This document shows positions 36,213 through 43,797 of a DNA stretch of 64,000 nucleotides, piece by piece; the first letter of the stretch is position 1, and each line of letters begins with the position of its first letter. A program made the translations under genes and the position numbers. The stretch lies in NCBI RefSeq assembly GCF_963677125.1, contig NZ_OY781882.1:4362501-4426500 (forward strand), in the 5' to 3' direction. The notes below the pieces were generated by a model. The model did not search any database and was not told the origin of the DNA. It was given only the letters and a program-made list of their open reading frames with translations. Source of the DNA: an uncultured Desulfobacter sp. (GTDB lineage Bacteria; Desulfobacterota; Desulfobacteria; Desulfobacterales; Desulfobacteraceae).

Positions 36213-36240
36213 AAAAAAGGGGAACCCGTTACGGTTCCCC
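36213..36240 (-). terminator. Intrinsic terminator after the CoA-transferase gene
   Basis: GGGGAACC (36219-36226) pairs with GGTTCCCC (36233-36240); on the minus strand the stem is followed by TTTTTT. It would end transcription from the CoA-transferase gene before the lyase gene. Confidence 0.85.
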
Positions 36241-36315
36241 TATATTTATTTCTGTAACAGCCCTCTGGAAAAGCGTTAAGCTTTTAATCTAGCTGGGCGG
36301 TCATATGCCGGTACA

Positions 36316-37896
36316 CTATACCATTTCAGGTACATCCCAGTTGTCGATTTTCATTGTGCCGTTTTTCGCAAGATTCATTTGCATTTTAAAGCACCTGTCA
36401 AAAAGCTGGGGCTCATGGCCGACACCTTTTGCAAGCGTAACCTTGGAAGACATCTCAAGGTACTCCTGAATGATGTCCTTATACTCGGGGTGTACACATT
36501 TATCGATGATGGTTTGGGCTCTCTCTTTAGGGGCAAGACCGCGAAGATCTGCAAGACCCTGGTCTGTCACCACAACGTCAAGATCGTGTTCTGTGTGGTC
36601 AATGTGCGGGGCCTTTGGCACAACACATGTGATCCCTGTCGGATCTGTTTTTGTAGGACGCACAGACGGACAGTGCATCATTTTCAAGAAACCGTTTCTG
36701 AGGAAATCACCTGAACCGCCAATACCGTTAATCATTCTAGTGCCGCCCACGAGCGTTGAGTTTGCATGGGCGTAAATATCAAACTCAACAGGTGTATTCA
36801 TTGAGATACATCCAAGACGGCGGACCGCCTCCGGCGCGTTGGAAACAGAAAGTGGACGAAGAACGATTTTATCCGCATATCTGTCCCGGTTTGCCAGGAA
36901 ACGGGGGAACCCCTCTTTCTCGGACAGAGAAAGTGAGCATGAAGAGGCCGCATCAAGTTTACCGGAGTCAAACAGGTCAAGCATGGTATCCTGAAGCACT
37001 TCGGTGTAAACGGTCAGGTGTTCAAAAGGCCCTTTGGCAAGACCACCCACCACAGCGTTGGCGATGGAGCCGACACCGGACTGGAGCGGAAGCAGATTGT
37101 TGGGAAGACGTCCGGCGTTCACTTCAGCAGTAAAAAATTCAATGATGTGGCCGGCGATGGCTTCGGAGGTCTCATCAATGTCTGTAAAGGCGCGGCCTTT
37201 ATCCGGATATTTTGACTCTACAACAGCAATAACTTTTTCAGGGTCGCATGCAATGGAGGTCGAACCGATACGGCTGTCTGCTTTTGTAATATTGAAAACC
37301 TGTCTGTTGGGTGGTGTCCCCGGCATAAAAAGGTCGTGCATGCCTTCAAATGACGGCATACCTGTGTTGACCTCAAGAATGATTTTATCACACACCATAA
37401 GAATTTCGGGGATTACACCACAGGAGGCGGTGGGAACAATCCGTCCATCTTCTTTAATGCAGGAAACTTCAATGATGGCAAGATCAAGTTTGCCCGATTC
37501 CGTATCTTTGGTATAAAAACCATAGCCAAGATCCTGGGCGAAGAGAGAAAGGTGTTTGTCACCCATTCTGATGCGGCCGCTGTTGATGCCTTTGGCGATG
37601 TTTTTGCCTGTCTGGTACGGCCATCTTCTGTCAATCATATCCAGGTCGGCCCATCTGTTTTCTGTTTCCGCACCGACAGATGCGCCGATAAAAAGGTTGA
37701 AACGCCATTTGCCCTGAAGGCTGTTGGCTTCGACATAGTCAGCCAGGGCAATGGGTACTGCTTTTGGGTAACCTGCAGGTGTAAAACCTGACCAGCCAAG
37801 GTTCATTCCAGGTTTAAAAAACTGGATTGTTTCTTCCGCCTTCATAACTTTTTTCAGAAGGCTCTTACATTCCACTCGTGTCTCAAGTTCAGACAT
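36316..37896 (-). CDS. Acetyl-CoA hydrolase/transferase, probable succinate:acetate CoA-transferase
   Basis: 526 residues of the acetyl-CoA hydrolase/transferase family (Cat1/AarC type). Seen: GMNLGWSGFTPAGYPKAVP near the N-terminus, VGSIANAVVGGLAKGPFEHL, the TEVLQDTMLDLFDSG segment holding the catalytic Glu, and GIGGSGDFLRNG near the C-terminus. In Desulfobacter-type acetate oxidisers, a succinyl-CoA:acetate CoA-transferase is the known step that activates acetate for the TCA cycle, and aconitase and fumarase genes are found in this window; that role is inferred. Hydrolase activity or butyrate/propionate specificity cannot be excluded from sequence. It has its own promoter (37944-37972) and terminator. 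Confidence 0.88.
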   Translation of the reverse strand: MSELETRVECKSLLKKVMKAEETIQFFKPGMNLGWSGFTPAGYPKAVPIALADYVEANSLQGKWRFNLFIGASVGAETENRWADLDMIDRRWPYQTGKNIAKGINSGRIRMGDKHLSLFAQDLGYGFYTKDTESGKLDLAIIEVSCIKEDGRIVPTASCGVIPEILMVCDKIILEVNTGMPSFEGMHDLFMPGTPPNRQVFNITKADSRIGSTSIACDPEKVIAVVESKYPDKGRAFTDIDETSEAIAGHIIEFFTAEVNAGRLPNNLLPLQSGVGSIANAVVGGLAKGPFEHLTVYTEVLQDTMLDLFDSGKLDAASSCSLSLSEKEGFPRFLANRDRYADKIVLRPLSVSNAPEAVRRLGCISMNTPVEFDIYAHANSTLVGGTRMINGIGGSGDFLRNGFLKMMHCPSVRPTKTDPTGITCVVPKAPHIDHTEHDLDVVVTDQGLADLRGLAPKERAQTIIDKCVHPEYKDIIQEYLEMSSKVTLAKGVGHEPQLFDRCFKMQMNLAKNGTMKIDNWDVPEMV

Positions 37897-37943
37897 AGTA
37901 CTCCTCCATTATAGCTATTACAGAAACCACCAAAACGGAGGGG

Positions 37944-37972
37944 GTTTTAGACCATAATTTTTGGGGTGTCAA
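37944..37972 (-). promoter_or_regulatory. Sigma-70-type promoter for the CoA-transferase gene
   Basis: On the minus strand TTGACA (37972-37967), an exact 17-base spacer, then TAAAAC (37949-37944). The consensus -35 and the spacer make this a good candidate; transcription would start about 40 bases before ATG 37896. Confidence 0.6.
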
Positions 37973-38114
37973 GCAAGTAAAAAAATAGATTTTTCTTGAC
38001 ACGAACAGGGATTCTAATTTAGCTGATGCAGGGTTTTTGTTTTTACACCCTGTGTCCACAATCCTTAAAGACCTTAAAAAAAACATAATTATCCCACCCT
38101 ATGGAGCGTTCCCC

Positions 38115-39350
38115 ATGTATTATCCTTTGAAACTAAAATTTTGGTATGTGGCTTTCCTATTTGTAATCCTTACTTTGGGTGCAGATTCTTTTCATTTAAC
38201 TTCTGCAGCGGCGTCGACATCAAACCTATTTATTGTTCCCCCCCAGGGAAATGCTGTGGCAGGTCAATCCACCCGTTTTACGTTGTTTATCCAAAACACC
38301 GGAACCGAGGATATCATGTCAAAGGATTACGATTCGGTGGCGGTCGCGCTGCAACTGGACGACCAGGAGCACATAGTGGCGGCGATTAGTTTGGAAACCG
38401 CCCCTGACGGTATGGTCACTGTTCCGGCCGGTGGGTTCGCCAAACGGACCTATGAATTTAAACTGCCCCAGGACATGGTAGGAACGGTGGGCCTGAGCCT
38501 TAAGGATTTCGATGCCCACGCCGTGTTGTTCGCCGCCGGCCCGGCGGTTCAACCACAAGCAGGAGAGAAGGAAAATGCAAGCCAGGGCCAACTGGTTATC
38601 GGAGAAAAGCAAGACGAATTCCAACCCTTTTTAAAGAATCTGTCGGCCTACGAACCGGTCTATTTCCTGTTCGGTGTCGACCCGGGGCGGGAAAAGAGCA
38701 AATTCCAGGTCAGTTTTAAGTACAAACTGTTCAACGCGCCTTTTGACAGCCGGGGGTTGAATTCCCTGCTGGATGGTTTTCATCTGGCCTACACCCAGAC
38801 CGCTTACTGGGACCTTAAATCAAATTCCGAGCCCTTTGATGATTCCAGTTATAAGCCGGAATTATTTTATCTGGTTCCCAAAATTGATTTAGAGTTGCCA
38901 TGGGTTAAAATTTTCGGCATTCAGGGCGGTTTCCAGCATGAGTCCAACGGCAAGGGCGGGGATGACTCCAGATCCACTAACTACATGTATATCAAGCCGA
39001 TTATGTCGATCTCTCTTTTTGACGAGGCCTATCTGACCGTTGCGCCTAAACTATGGATGTATGTGATGAATGAGGATGAAACAAACCCGGATCTGGCTGA
39101 TTATCGCGGATATTTTGACTTGCAGATCCAGACAGGTATGCCCATGGGGCTGTGTCTGGATACCCACACAAGGTGGGCTGAAGCAGGTCCCAGCATCCAG
39201 GCGGACTTAAGCTATCCATTAACCTCATTTTTCAACAATGGATTGAATCTCTACTTGCATCTGCAGTATTTCAACGGATATGCGGAACGACTGAAAGAAT
39301 ACGACTCAAAAGAGGAAATTTTCCGGATTGGGTTTTCCCTGAGTCGATAG
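38115..39350 (+). CDS. pldA: Outer-membrane phospholipase A1 (OMPLA)
   Basis: 411 residues from ATG 38115, with GGAG nine bases upstream; a longer frame from 38037 is not supported. A signal peptide (YVAFLFVILTLGADSFHL, then SAAAS) precedes an extra N-terminal beta-rich domain of some 140 residues, followed by the OMPLA barrel: FKYKLFNAP, TQTAYWDLKSNSEPFDDSSY and the active-site segment GGFQHESNGKGGDDSR with the catalytic His and Ser (HxSNG) and a later Asn (STNYMYIKP). Known role: calcium-dependent hydrolysis of mislocalised outer-leaflet phospholipids. It is larger than E. coli PldA (289) because of the N-terminal domain, which lacks a family name I can give. Confidence 0.92.
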   Translation: MYYPLKLKFWYVAFLFVILTLGADSFHLTSAAASTSNLFIVPPQGNAVAGQSTRFTLFIQNTGTEDIMSKDYDSVAVALQLDDQEHIVAAISLETAPDGMVTVPAGGFAKRTYEFKLPQDMVGTVGLSLKDFDAHAVLFAAGPAVQPQAGEKENASQGQLVIGEKQDEFQPFLKNLSAYEPVYFLFGVDPGREKSKFQVSFKYKLFNAPFDSRGLNSLLDGFHLAYTQTAYWDLKSNSEPFDDSSYKPELFYLVPKIDLELPWVKIFGIQGGFQHESNGKGGDDSRSTNYMYIKPIMSISLFDEAYLTVAPKLWMYVMNEDETNPDLADYRGYFDLQIQTGMPMGLCLDTHTRWAEAGPSIQADLSYPLTSFFNNGLNLYLHLQYFNGYAERLKEYDSKEEIFRIGFSLSR

Positions 39351-39393
39351 TGAAGATCATTCACATGCTTGAGAGTGCTCAAAATCACATGAA

Positions 39394-39491
39394 ACTTTAC
39401 CCTTCAGGCAAGTCATGGGGCGCTCATCATGTTGGTTATCCATATTACAGGGTTAAGCTTGATGCCCTGAAACTAAATTCCCCATGACATA
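39394..39491. repeat. Repeat family B, copy 2 (core only)
   Basis: Shares with 29868-29972 the sequences CTTTACCCTTC, GGTTATC and AAGCTTGATGCCYTGAARCTAAA (written in two parts: AAGCTTGATGCC and TGAAACTAAA). Its arms GTCATGGGG (39412-39420) and CCCCATGAC (39480-39488) pair perfectly; in copy 1 the same arms read GTG/CAC where these read GGG/CCC, a compensatory change that argues for a conserved stem. The terminal inverted repeats of copy 1 are not visible here. Confidence 0.6.
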
Positions 39492-39537
39492 TGCCGTTTT
39501 AAGGTGTAAAATATAAGTGTTTGCAAAAAAAGTATAA

Positions 39538-39566
39538 TTGACAATCCTCCTCCCTTATTGTAATAA
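39538..39566 (+). promoter_or_regulatory. Sigma-70-type promoter for the membrane module/metVF unit
   Basis: TTGACA (39538-39543), 17 bases, then TAATAA (39561-39566). The start of the NarI-like gene lies about 125 bases further on. This is the best promoter in the gap between pldA and the module. Confidence 0.6.
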
Positions 39567-39697
39567 CCTCCCCCGCATGTTGCTCTATGCTTTTTTTGGA
39601 TAAGGTTTAAACTGAAAAGCATTTATGTAATATTCTTCGGTGATACCCCGCCTCGGAGCGCTTGGATATCATCCTAAATTTTACTGGGAGATAATGG

Positions 39698-40339
39698 ATG
39701 TCGCTTTATGATTTATTAACCGGTCCCATCATGTGGATCACCTTTATACTTTTTGTTGCAGGCATGGTTTTTAAAACCATAACCCTGGTCCGAATGGCTT
39801 CAGCCTCCCGGCCGGCAACCGCCTTCATGAATCCCAATGCCCGGTTTACCCGGTCATATAAAGCGTCTCTTCCCGGTCGCTACCCTGTCACCACCCTGAT
39901 TTCGGTTGTGTTTCACCTGATCCTTGTATTTTTACCCCTGTTCGTAAAAGGCCACAACATTCTTTTAGACATATACTGGGGAATCAGCCTGCCCATGCTG
40001 CCTGATTATGTTTCAGATAACCTGACCATGATATGCATAGGGTGCGGTCTGTTTTTTCTTTTACGCCGTCTGCTGACACGACGGGTGCGGGTGATCTCTT
40101 TTTTCAGTGACTATTTGATCATTGTCCTGGTTATTCTGCCGTTTTTAACCGGATTTATTGCTTACCATCGTCTTTTACCCTATGGATTCGTAATTAATCT
40201 GCATATCATCACTGGGCAGTTGATGCTGGTGGCCATGCCATTTACACGATTGGCTCATATGATTGCATTTTTTGTTGTGCGCCAGACAAAACCTGTGGCA
40301 GTGCCGCAACGGTTTGATACAAATAAAGGGGCTGTTTAA
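39698..40339 (+). CDS. NarI-like membrane cytochrome b subunit
   Basis: 213 residues, about five membrane helices, resembling the nitrate reductase gamma/DsrM/TmcC group that carries b haems and exchanges electrons with menaquinone. Candidate haem ligands are the His residues in VVFHLILVFL, VKGHNI, AYHRLLPYG, NLHIITGQ and RLAHMIAFF. GGGAG lies ten or so bases before ATG 39698. It is the first gene of a tight unit: the Fe-S gene starts two bases after its stop, the cytochrome overlaps that, and metV follows 30 bases later. The likely role is the quinone-side subunit of a small membrane complex; there is no nitrate reductase catalytic subunit nearby. Confidence 0.85.
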   Translation: MSLYDLLTGPIMWITFILFVAGMVFKTITLVRMASASRPATAFMNPNARFTRSYKASLPGRYPVTTLISVVFHLILVFLPLFVKGHNILLDIYWGISLPMLPDYVSDNLTMICIGCGLFFLLRRLLTRRVRVISFFSDYLIIVLVILPFLTGFIAYHRLLPYGFVINLHIITGQLMLVAMPFTRLAHMIAFFVVRQTKPVAVPQRFDTNKGAV

Positions 40340-40341
40340 CT

Positions 40342-40812
40342 ATGGAATCAGTCAAAAAAAATGCCGCTAAAAATGTCTTTACAGCGACCGGGCGGACAGC
40401 GCAAAATATTGATCCGAGCGGCATCAAGGCCATGCTCAAACAAAATGCCCCTGAAATCAAGCTGTTTTTCAGCGCCTGCATCCATTGCTCCTATTGCGCT
40501 GATACCTGTTTTCTGCAGCGAAACAATCCGGATGACCCAACCTATATGCCTTCCTACAAAGTGATTCATTCCGTTGGCAAACTGTATAAGAAAAAAGGAA
40601 AGGTCTCTTTCGAAGAACTTGAAGAAATTCAAGATCTTTTATGGGTCAAGTGTGCACTGTGCACACGGTGTGTCTGTCCAATGCAGCTCAATATTCCCGG
40701 GATGATTGCCCTTGGCCGTGACATTTGCCGATCCCAGGGTGCGGGTCCCCGATTTGACGGACCCTTTCCCCCTGTTGAATTATCATCCAACGCGCATGAG
40801 GAGGCCAGATGA
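40342..40812 (+). CDS. HdrC-like [4Fe-4S] protein
   Basis: 156 residues, no signal peptide, so cytoplasmic side. Two cysteine clusters: CIHCSYCADTC (about residues 47-57) and CALCTRCVCPM (about 110-120), the second with a slightly unusual C-x2-C-x2-C-x-C-P spacing. The fold resembles HdrC and the N-terminal part of DsrK/TmcB proteins, which link a membrane cytochrome b to a cytoplasmic redox partner; the larger CCG-domain part of DsrK/TmcB is absent. Placed between a NarI-like and a c-type cytochrome gene, with MetV and MetF downstream, it could carry electrons from a cytoplasmic flavoenzyme to the membrane. That last step is inference. Confidence 0.85.
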   Translation: MESVKKNAAKNVFTATGRTAQNIDPSGIKAMLKQNAPEIKLFFSACIHCSYCADTCFLQRNNPDDPTYMPSYKVIHSVGKLYKKKGKVSFEELEEIQDLLWVKCALCTRCVCPMQLNIPGMIALGRDICRSQGAGPRFDGPFPPVELSSNAHEEAR

Positions 40813-41225
40813 AAGAGAAAATTGGGTTGAAGGTGCACCGTCCCAACCGGCCTGTGTCACAAAAAATTATTCCGGCAATTCTGGTCGTCTGTTTTGTTCT
40901 TGTGGCGATATGCGGTTACGGCAAAAACTATTTTCCAAATACGTTAACATCTAAAGACTCAAATTTGCCTCCCGCTCTGTTTCCCCATGAGGACCATATG
41001 GCTTTTTTAGATTGCCTGGACTGCCATCATGATTACAAAAACGGGACCAATGACCTGGATGAAGACGAACTTTATGAAGGCAATCCGGATATTCAGTGTG
41101 CCACTTGCCATAATGGTAAAACATCATTTCCGGCACTGCAGGCATTTCATCGGCAGTGTATTCACTGTCATGACACCCAGGGGCAAGGGCCTGTGGTATG
41201 CGGGGAATGCCATACCAAATCCTAA
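40809..41225 (+). CDS. Membrane-anchored tetrahaem cytochrome c (class III-like)
   Basis: 138 residues. An N-terminal membrane helix (IIPAILVVCFVLVAICGYG) acts as anchor or uncleaved signal; the periplasmic part has four CxxCH haem sites: CLDCH followed directly by H, CATCH, CIHCH and CGECH, with extra His residues (FPHEDHM, AFHRQC) that serve as distal ligands in class III cytochromes. This fits a c3-type tetrahaem protein that trades electrons with the periplasmic c3 pool. The start overlaps the Fe-S gene stop (ATGA). With the two genes before it, it makes a minimal Tmc/Ohc-like transmembrane electron path: cytoplasmic Fe-S, membrane cytochrome b, periplasmic cytochrome c. Confidence 0.88.
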   Translation: MKEKIGLKVHRPNRPVSQKIIPAILVVCFVLVAICGYGKNYFPNTLTSKDSNLPPALFPHEDHMAFLDCLDCHHDYKNGTNDLDEDELYEGNPDIQCATCHNGKTSFPALQAFHRQCIHCHDTQGQGPVVCGECHTKS

Positions 41226-41254
41226 GGAGACCTTCAAATAATATAAGGACATGA

Positions 41255-41935
41255 GTGTTTCAAATGATTAAAGCAACACTAAAACCCATGGAAGAAATTC
41301 TGGCCCGGATCAGCGGGTACAAGCGGGTGCTCATCGTCGGATGCGGCGGTTGTGTTTCTGTGTGCCTGGCAGGCGGCCAGCAGGAAGTTGAACTTTTAAA
41401 CAGTGCCTTGGATGAAGAGATCAAAACCCAGGGTATGGATCATGAAATCAGTGGATGCACGGTGGAACGTCAGTGCAATGCCCAGTTCCTGAACGGCCTG
41501 GATCTCTTATATAAGGATTACGATTGCCTGCTCTCCATGGCCTGTGGTGCCGGTGTTCAGCTGCTGGCCGAAAGATACCCCCAGACACCTATATTTCCTG
41601 CGGTGAACACCATGTTTATCGGTATTGACAGAGGACCTGGCTGGTATGAAGAGAAATGCCGGGCCTGCGGGGACTGCGTTCTGGGATTCAGCGGCGGCAT
41701 CTGCCCTGTGACCCGATGTGCCAAAGGACTGTACAACGGGCCCTGCGGCGGAACAGAGAAAGGCGGAAAATGTGAGGTGGATAAAAACGTTCCCTGCGCC
41801 TGGTATGAGATCTATCATCGCCTGAAACAGCAGGGCCGACTCCAGGATATGCTTGAAATCAAGCCCCCGGTGCAATGGAAAAATACAGTGCAGCAGACAC
41901 TGGTGCAGCCTGGATGCACCGGGCCGGAGGTTTAG
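41255..41935 (+). CDS. metV: MetV-type zinc/Fe-S partner of methylenetetrahydrofolate reductase
   Basis: 226 residues. The N-terminal part begins VLIVGCGGCVSVCLAGGQQEV; the C-terminal half has the Cys-rich block CRACGDC, CPVTRCAKGLYNGPCGG and CEVDKNVPCAW, the mark of MetV (MTHFR C-terminal zinc-ribbon) proteins. In acetogens MetV partners MetF and mediates electron transfer to it. GTG 41255 is chosen because AAGGA (41245-41249) lies five bases upstream; an ATG at 41264 is the alternative. It is 30 bases downstream of the cytochrome c gene. metF follows, but a 139-bp family A element sits between them, five bases after this stop codon. Confidence 0.88.
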   Translation: MFQMIKATLKPMEEILARISGYKRVLIVGCGGCVSVCLAGGQQEVELLNSALDEEIKTQGMDHEISGCTVERQCNAQFLNGLDLLYKDYDCLLSMACGAGVQLLAERYPQTPIFPAVNTMFIGIDRGPGWYEEKCRACGDCVLGFSGGICPVTRCAKGLYNGPCGGTEKGGKCEVDKNVPCAWYEIYHRLKQQGRLQDMLEIKPPVQWKNTVQQTLVQPGCTGPEV

Positions 41936-41940
41936 TCTAT

Positions 41941-42079
41941 TGCCCGACCGAAAACCGTAAATTTTGCCGATTACTTCGTTGGCCGCAAATGTTAATCCTC
42001 GAAATACGCCATGTATTCCTCCGGTTAAAATTTTTGCCCGCCTTGTACGCGACAAAATTTCCAGGTTTTGGTTCAGACA
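41941..42079. mobile_element. Repeat family A, copy 1: 139-bp MITE-like element
   Basis: The ends are imperfect inverted repeats: TGCCCGACCGAAAACC at the left and GGTTTTGGTTCAGACA at the right, each continued by an AAATTTTG/CAAAATTT pair. The whole element can fold into one long hairpin. The flanks TAGTCTA (41933-41939) and TAGTTTA (42081-42087) could be a target duplication with one change. The second copy, at 50368-50506, has the same length and about 14 differences. No protein is encoded, so any movement would be in trans. Confidence 0.75.
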
Positions 42080-42131
42080 TTAGTTTAGTTCACAACGGCA
42101 ACACAATATATTTATAAAGTTGGAAAAAATC

Positions 42132-43037
42132 ATGTGCAATACATTAAAAGAAACACTTAATGCAGGCCGGTTTGCCATTACAGCGGAACTGGGCCCGCCC
42201 CAGAGCCCGGATGCTGACCATGTAAGGGAACTGGCCGCCCACTTGAAAGGCATTGTAGACGGCGTAAATATTACGGATAATCCATCCGCCACGGTGAGGA
42301 TGTCCAGCTTTGCCACGGCCCTGATTGCAGCCCAGGAAGGATTGGAACCCATCTGGCAGATGACCTGTCGGGACCGTAACCGCATTGCCATGCAAAGTGA
42401 AATTTTAGGTGCCTGTGCCCTGGGTATCAAAAATTTGCTGTGCCTGTCTGGAGACCACACCACCGCAGGGAACCAGCCGGGGGCCAAGGCTGTTTACGAT
42501 ATCGACTCCATGCAGTTGATCTCTACCGCGGTGCGTATGCGGGACCAACACTGTTTTCTTGATGTTGACAAACCCTTTAAGGGGGATCTGGACCTGTTTG
42601 TCGGGGCGGCAGCCAACCCCTTTGTCGAACCCTTGGAATTCAGACCGTTACGCATGATGAAAAAAGCCAAGGCCGGGGCTGATTTTATTCAGACCCAGTG
42701 CATTTACGATATGGATCTGTTTAAAAAATGGCTTGCCGGGGTACGGGATTTAGGCGCGGATCAGTCCTGTCATATCCTTGCCGGCGTCATCCCTTTAAAA
42801 TCCGTTGGTATGGCAAAATTTATGGCAAGCAAGGTGGCCGGCGTGGTGATCCCGGAGGCGGTCATTAAAAGAATATCCGGCGTGCCCAAAGCGGATGCAG
42901 CCCAAGAAGGCATTAAAATCTGCTGTGAACAGATCCAGGAATTAAAAGAGATGAAAGGGATTTCAGGCATCCACCTCATGGCCATAGGCTGGGAACACCG
43001 GGTTGAAGAAATTCTGGTCCAAGCCGGACTTCGCTGA
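42132..43037 (+). CDS. metF: Methylenetetrahydrofolate reductase (MetF)
   Basis: 301 residues of the MTHFR TIM-barrel: FAITAELGPPQSPDADHV with the catalytic Glu, NITDNPSATVRMSS, TCRDRNRIAMQSE, LCLSGDH, and the flavin and folate segments ADFIQTQCIYDMD and HILAGVIPLKS. Known reaction: 5,10-methylene-THF to 5-methyl-THF or its reverse in acetate-oxidising pathways. ATG 42132 has GGA upstream; the longer frame uses TTG at 42120. MetF with MetV, without RnfC2 or HdrA nearby but behind a membrane redox module, is the unusual part. Alternatives are a plain methionine-pathway role or a Wood-Ljungdahl role; the window does not decide. Confidence 0.92.
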   Translation: MCNTLKETLNAGRFAITAELGPPQSPDADHVRELAAHLKGIVDGVNITDNPSATVRMSSFATALIAAQEGLEPIWQMTCRDRNRIAMQSEILGACALGIKNLLCLSGDHTTAGNQPGAKAVYDIDSMQLISTAVRMRDQHCFLDVDKPFKGDLDLFVGAAANPFVEPLEFRPLRMMKKAKAGADFIQTQCIYDMDLFKKWLAGVRDLGADQSCHILAGVIPLKSVGMAKFMASKVAGVVIPEAVIKRISGVPKADAAQEGIKICCEQIQELKEMKGISGIHLMAIGWEHRVEEILVQAGLR

Positions 43038-43165
43038 TTCTGCAGCCTTAAAAAAATTCCGGCACGATTTATGTTGGCCCGGGCTTGTTTGGGATTTACA
43101 GGCTTGGGCCTATTAATATTTTCGCAACAAACAAACTGATAACGCCGTTTTTCTATATCTGGTTT

Positions 43166-43714
43166 TCAGTCTCTGATATTTTTAATTTCATAAACCAAAT
43201 CGTTAGAAGCGTATTCCCTGGCATGCAGCACATAATTATCAGATGCGCTTTTCAGCCTCTGATTGATCTCTTCATGATTCTCGTAAACTTTTTTGACTTT
43301 GCCCGGAGAGCCTGTAACAAGTGAATAAGGCGGAATTATTGTCTTTTCCAAAACAACGGCACCGGCAGCAATGACACTGCCCCGGCCAATCACGCTTTTA
43401 TTCAAAAGAACGGCGCCCATGCCGATCAGACAGTCATCCTCAATGGTCGTGCCGTGAACACAACAGCTATGTCCGATGGTGACGCCGTTTCCGATAATCA
43501 AAGGGGTCTGTCTGGCCACATGGCCCATGCAAAGATCCTGAATGTTTGTGCGTTCACCAATTCGAATATGCGCGACATCTCCCCTGATGACAGAGTTAAA
43601 CCAGACCGAAGAATCCCGGCCGATGTGTACATCACCTATAATTTTTGCATCAGGTGCAATATACACGGATTCGTGAACTTTTGGCGTAACATTTTTGTAT
43701 GAATAAAGTGCCAT
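43166..43714 (-). CDS. Gamma carbonic anhydrase family protein (YrdA/CaiE-like)
   Basis: 182 residues of left-handed beta-helix hexapeptide repeats: IAPDAKIIGDVHIGRDSSVW, NSVIRGDVAHIRIGERTNIQ, IIGNGVTIGHSCCVHG and so on, ending in a C-terminal helix. The three metal-binding His positions appear as MGH, IGHSC and VHG, as in YrdA-type proteins. Known members include active zinc or iron carbonic anhydrases and several with no activity shown; the acidic loop of archetypal Cam is absent. It is upstream of the glycyl-tRNA synthetase gene on the same strand but with a strong terminator between. Its 3' end converges on metF. Confidence 0.88.
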   Translation of the reverse strand: MALYSYKNVTPKVHESVYIAPDAKIIGDVHIGRDSSVWFNSVIRGDVAHIRIGERTNIQDLCMGHVARQTPLIIGNGVTIGHSCCVHGTTIEDDCLIGMGAVLLNKSVIGRGSVIAAGAVVLEKTIIPPYSLVTGSPGKVKKVYENHEEINQRLKSASDNYVLHAREYASNDLVYEIKNIRD

Positions 43715-43746
43715 AAAATTAACCCTTTATGAGTTTTAGCAAAAAC

Positions 43747-43778
43747 TTGAACGGCCGGCTATAGGGCCGGCCGTTCAA
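43747..43778 (-). terminator. Strong GC-rich terminator after glyS
   Basis: TTGAACGGCCGGC (43747-43759) pairs perfectly over 13 bases with GCCGGCCGTTCAA (43766-43778). On the minus strand the stem is followed by a T-run (AAGTTTTTG), so it ends the glycyl-tRNA synthetase transcript. Confidence 0.9.
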
Positions 43779-43797
43779 AGGTTTGTTCACACAATGG

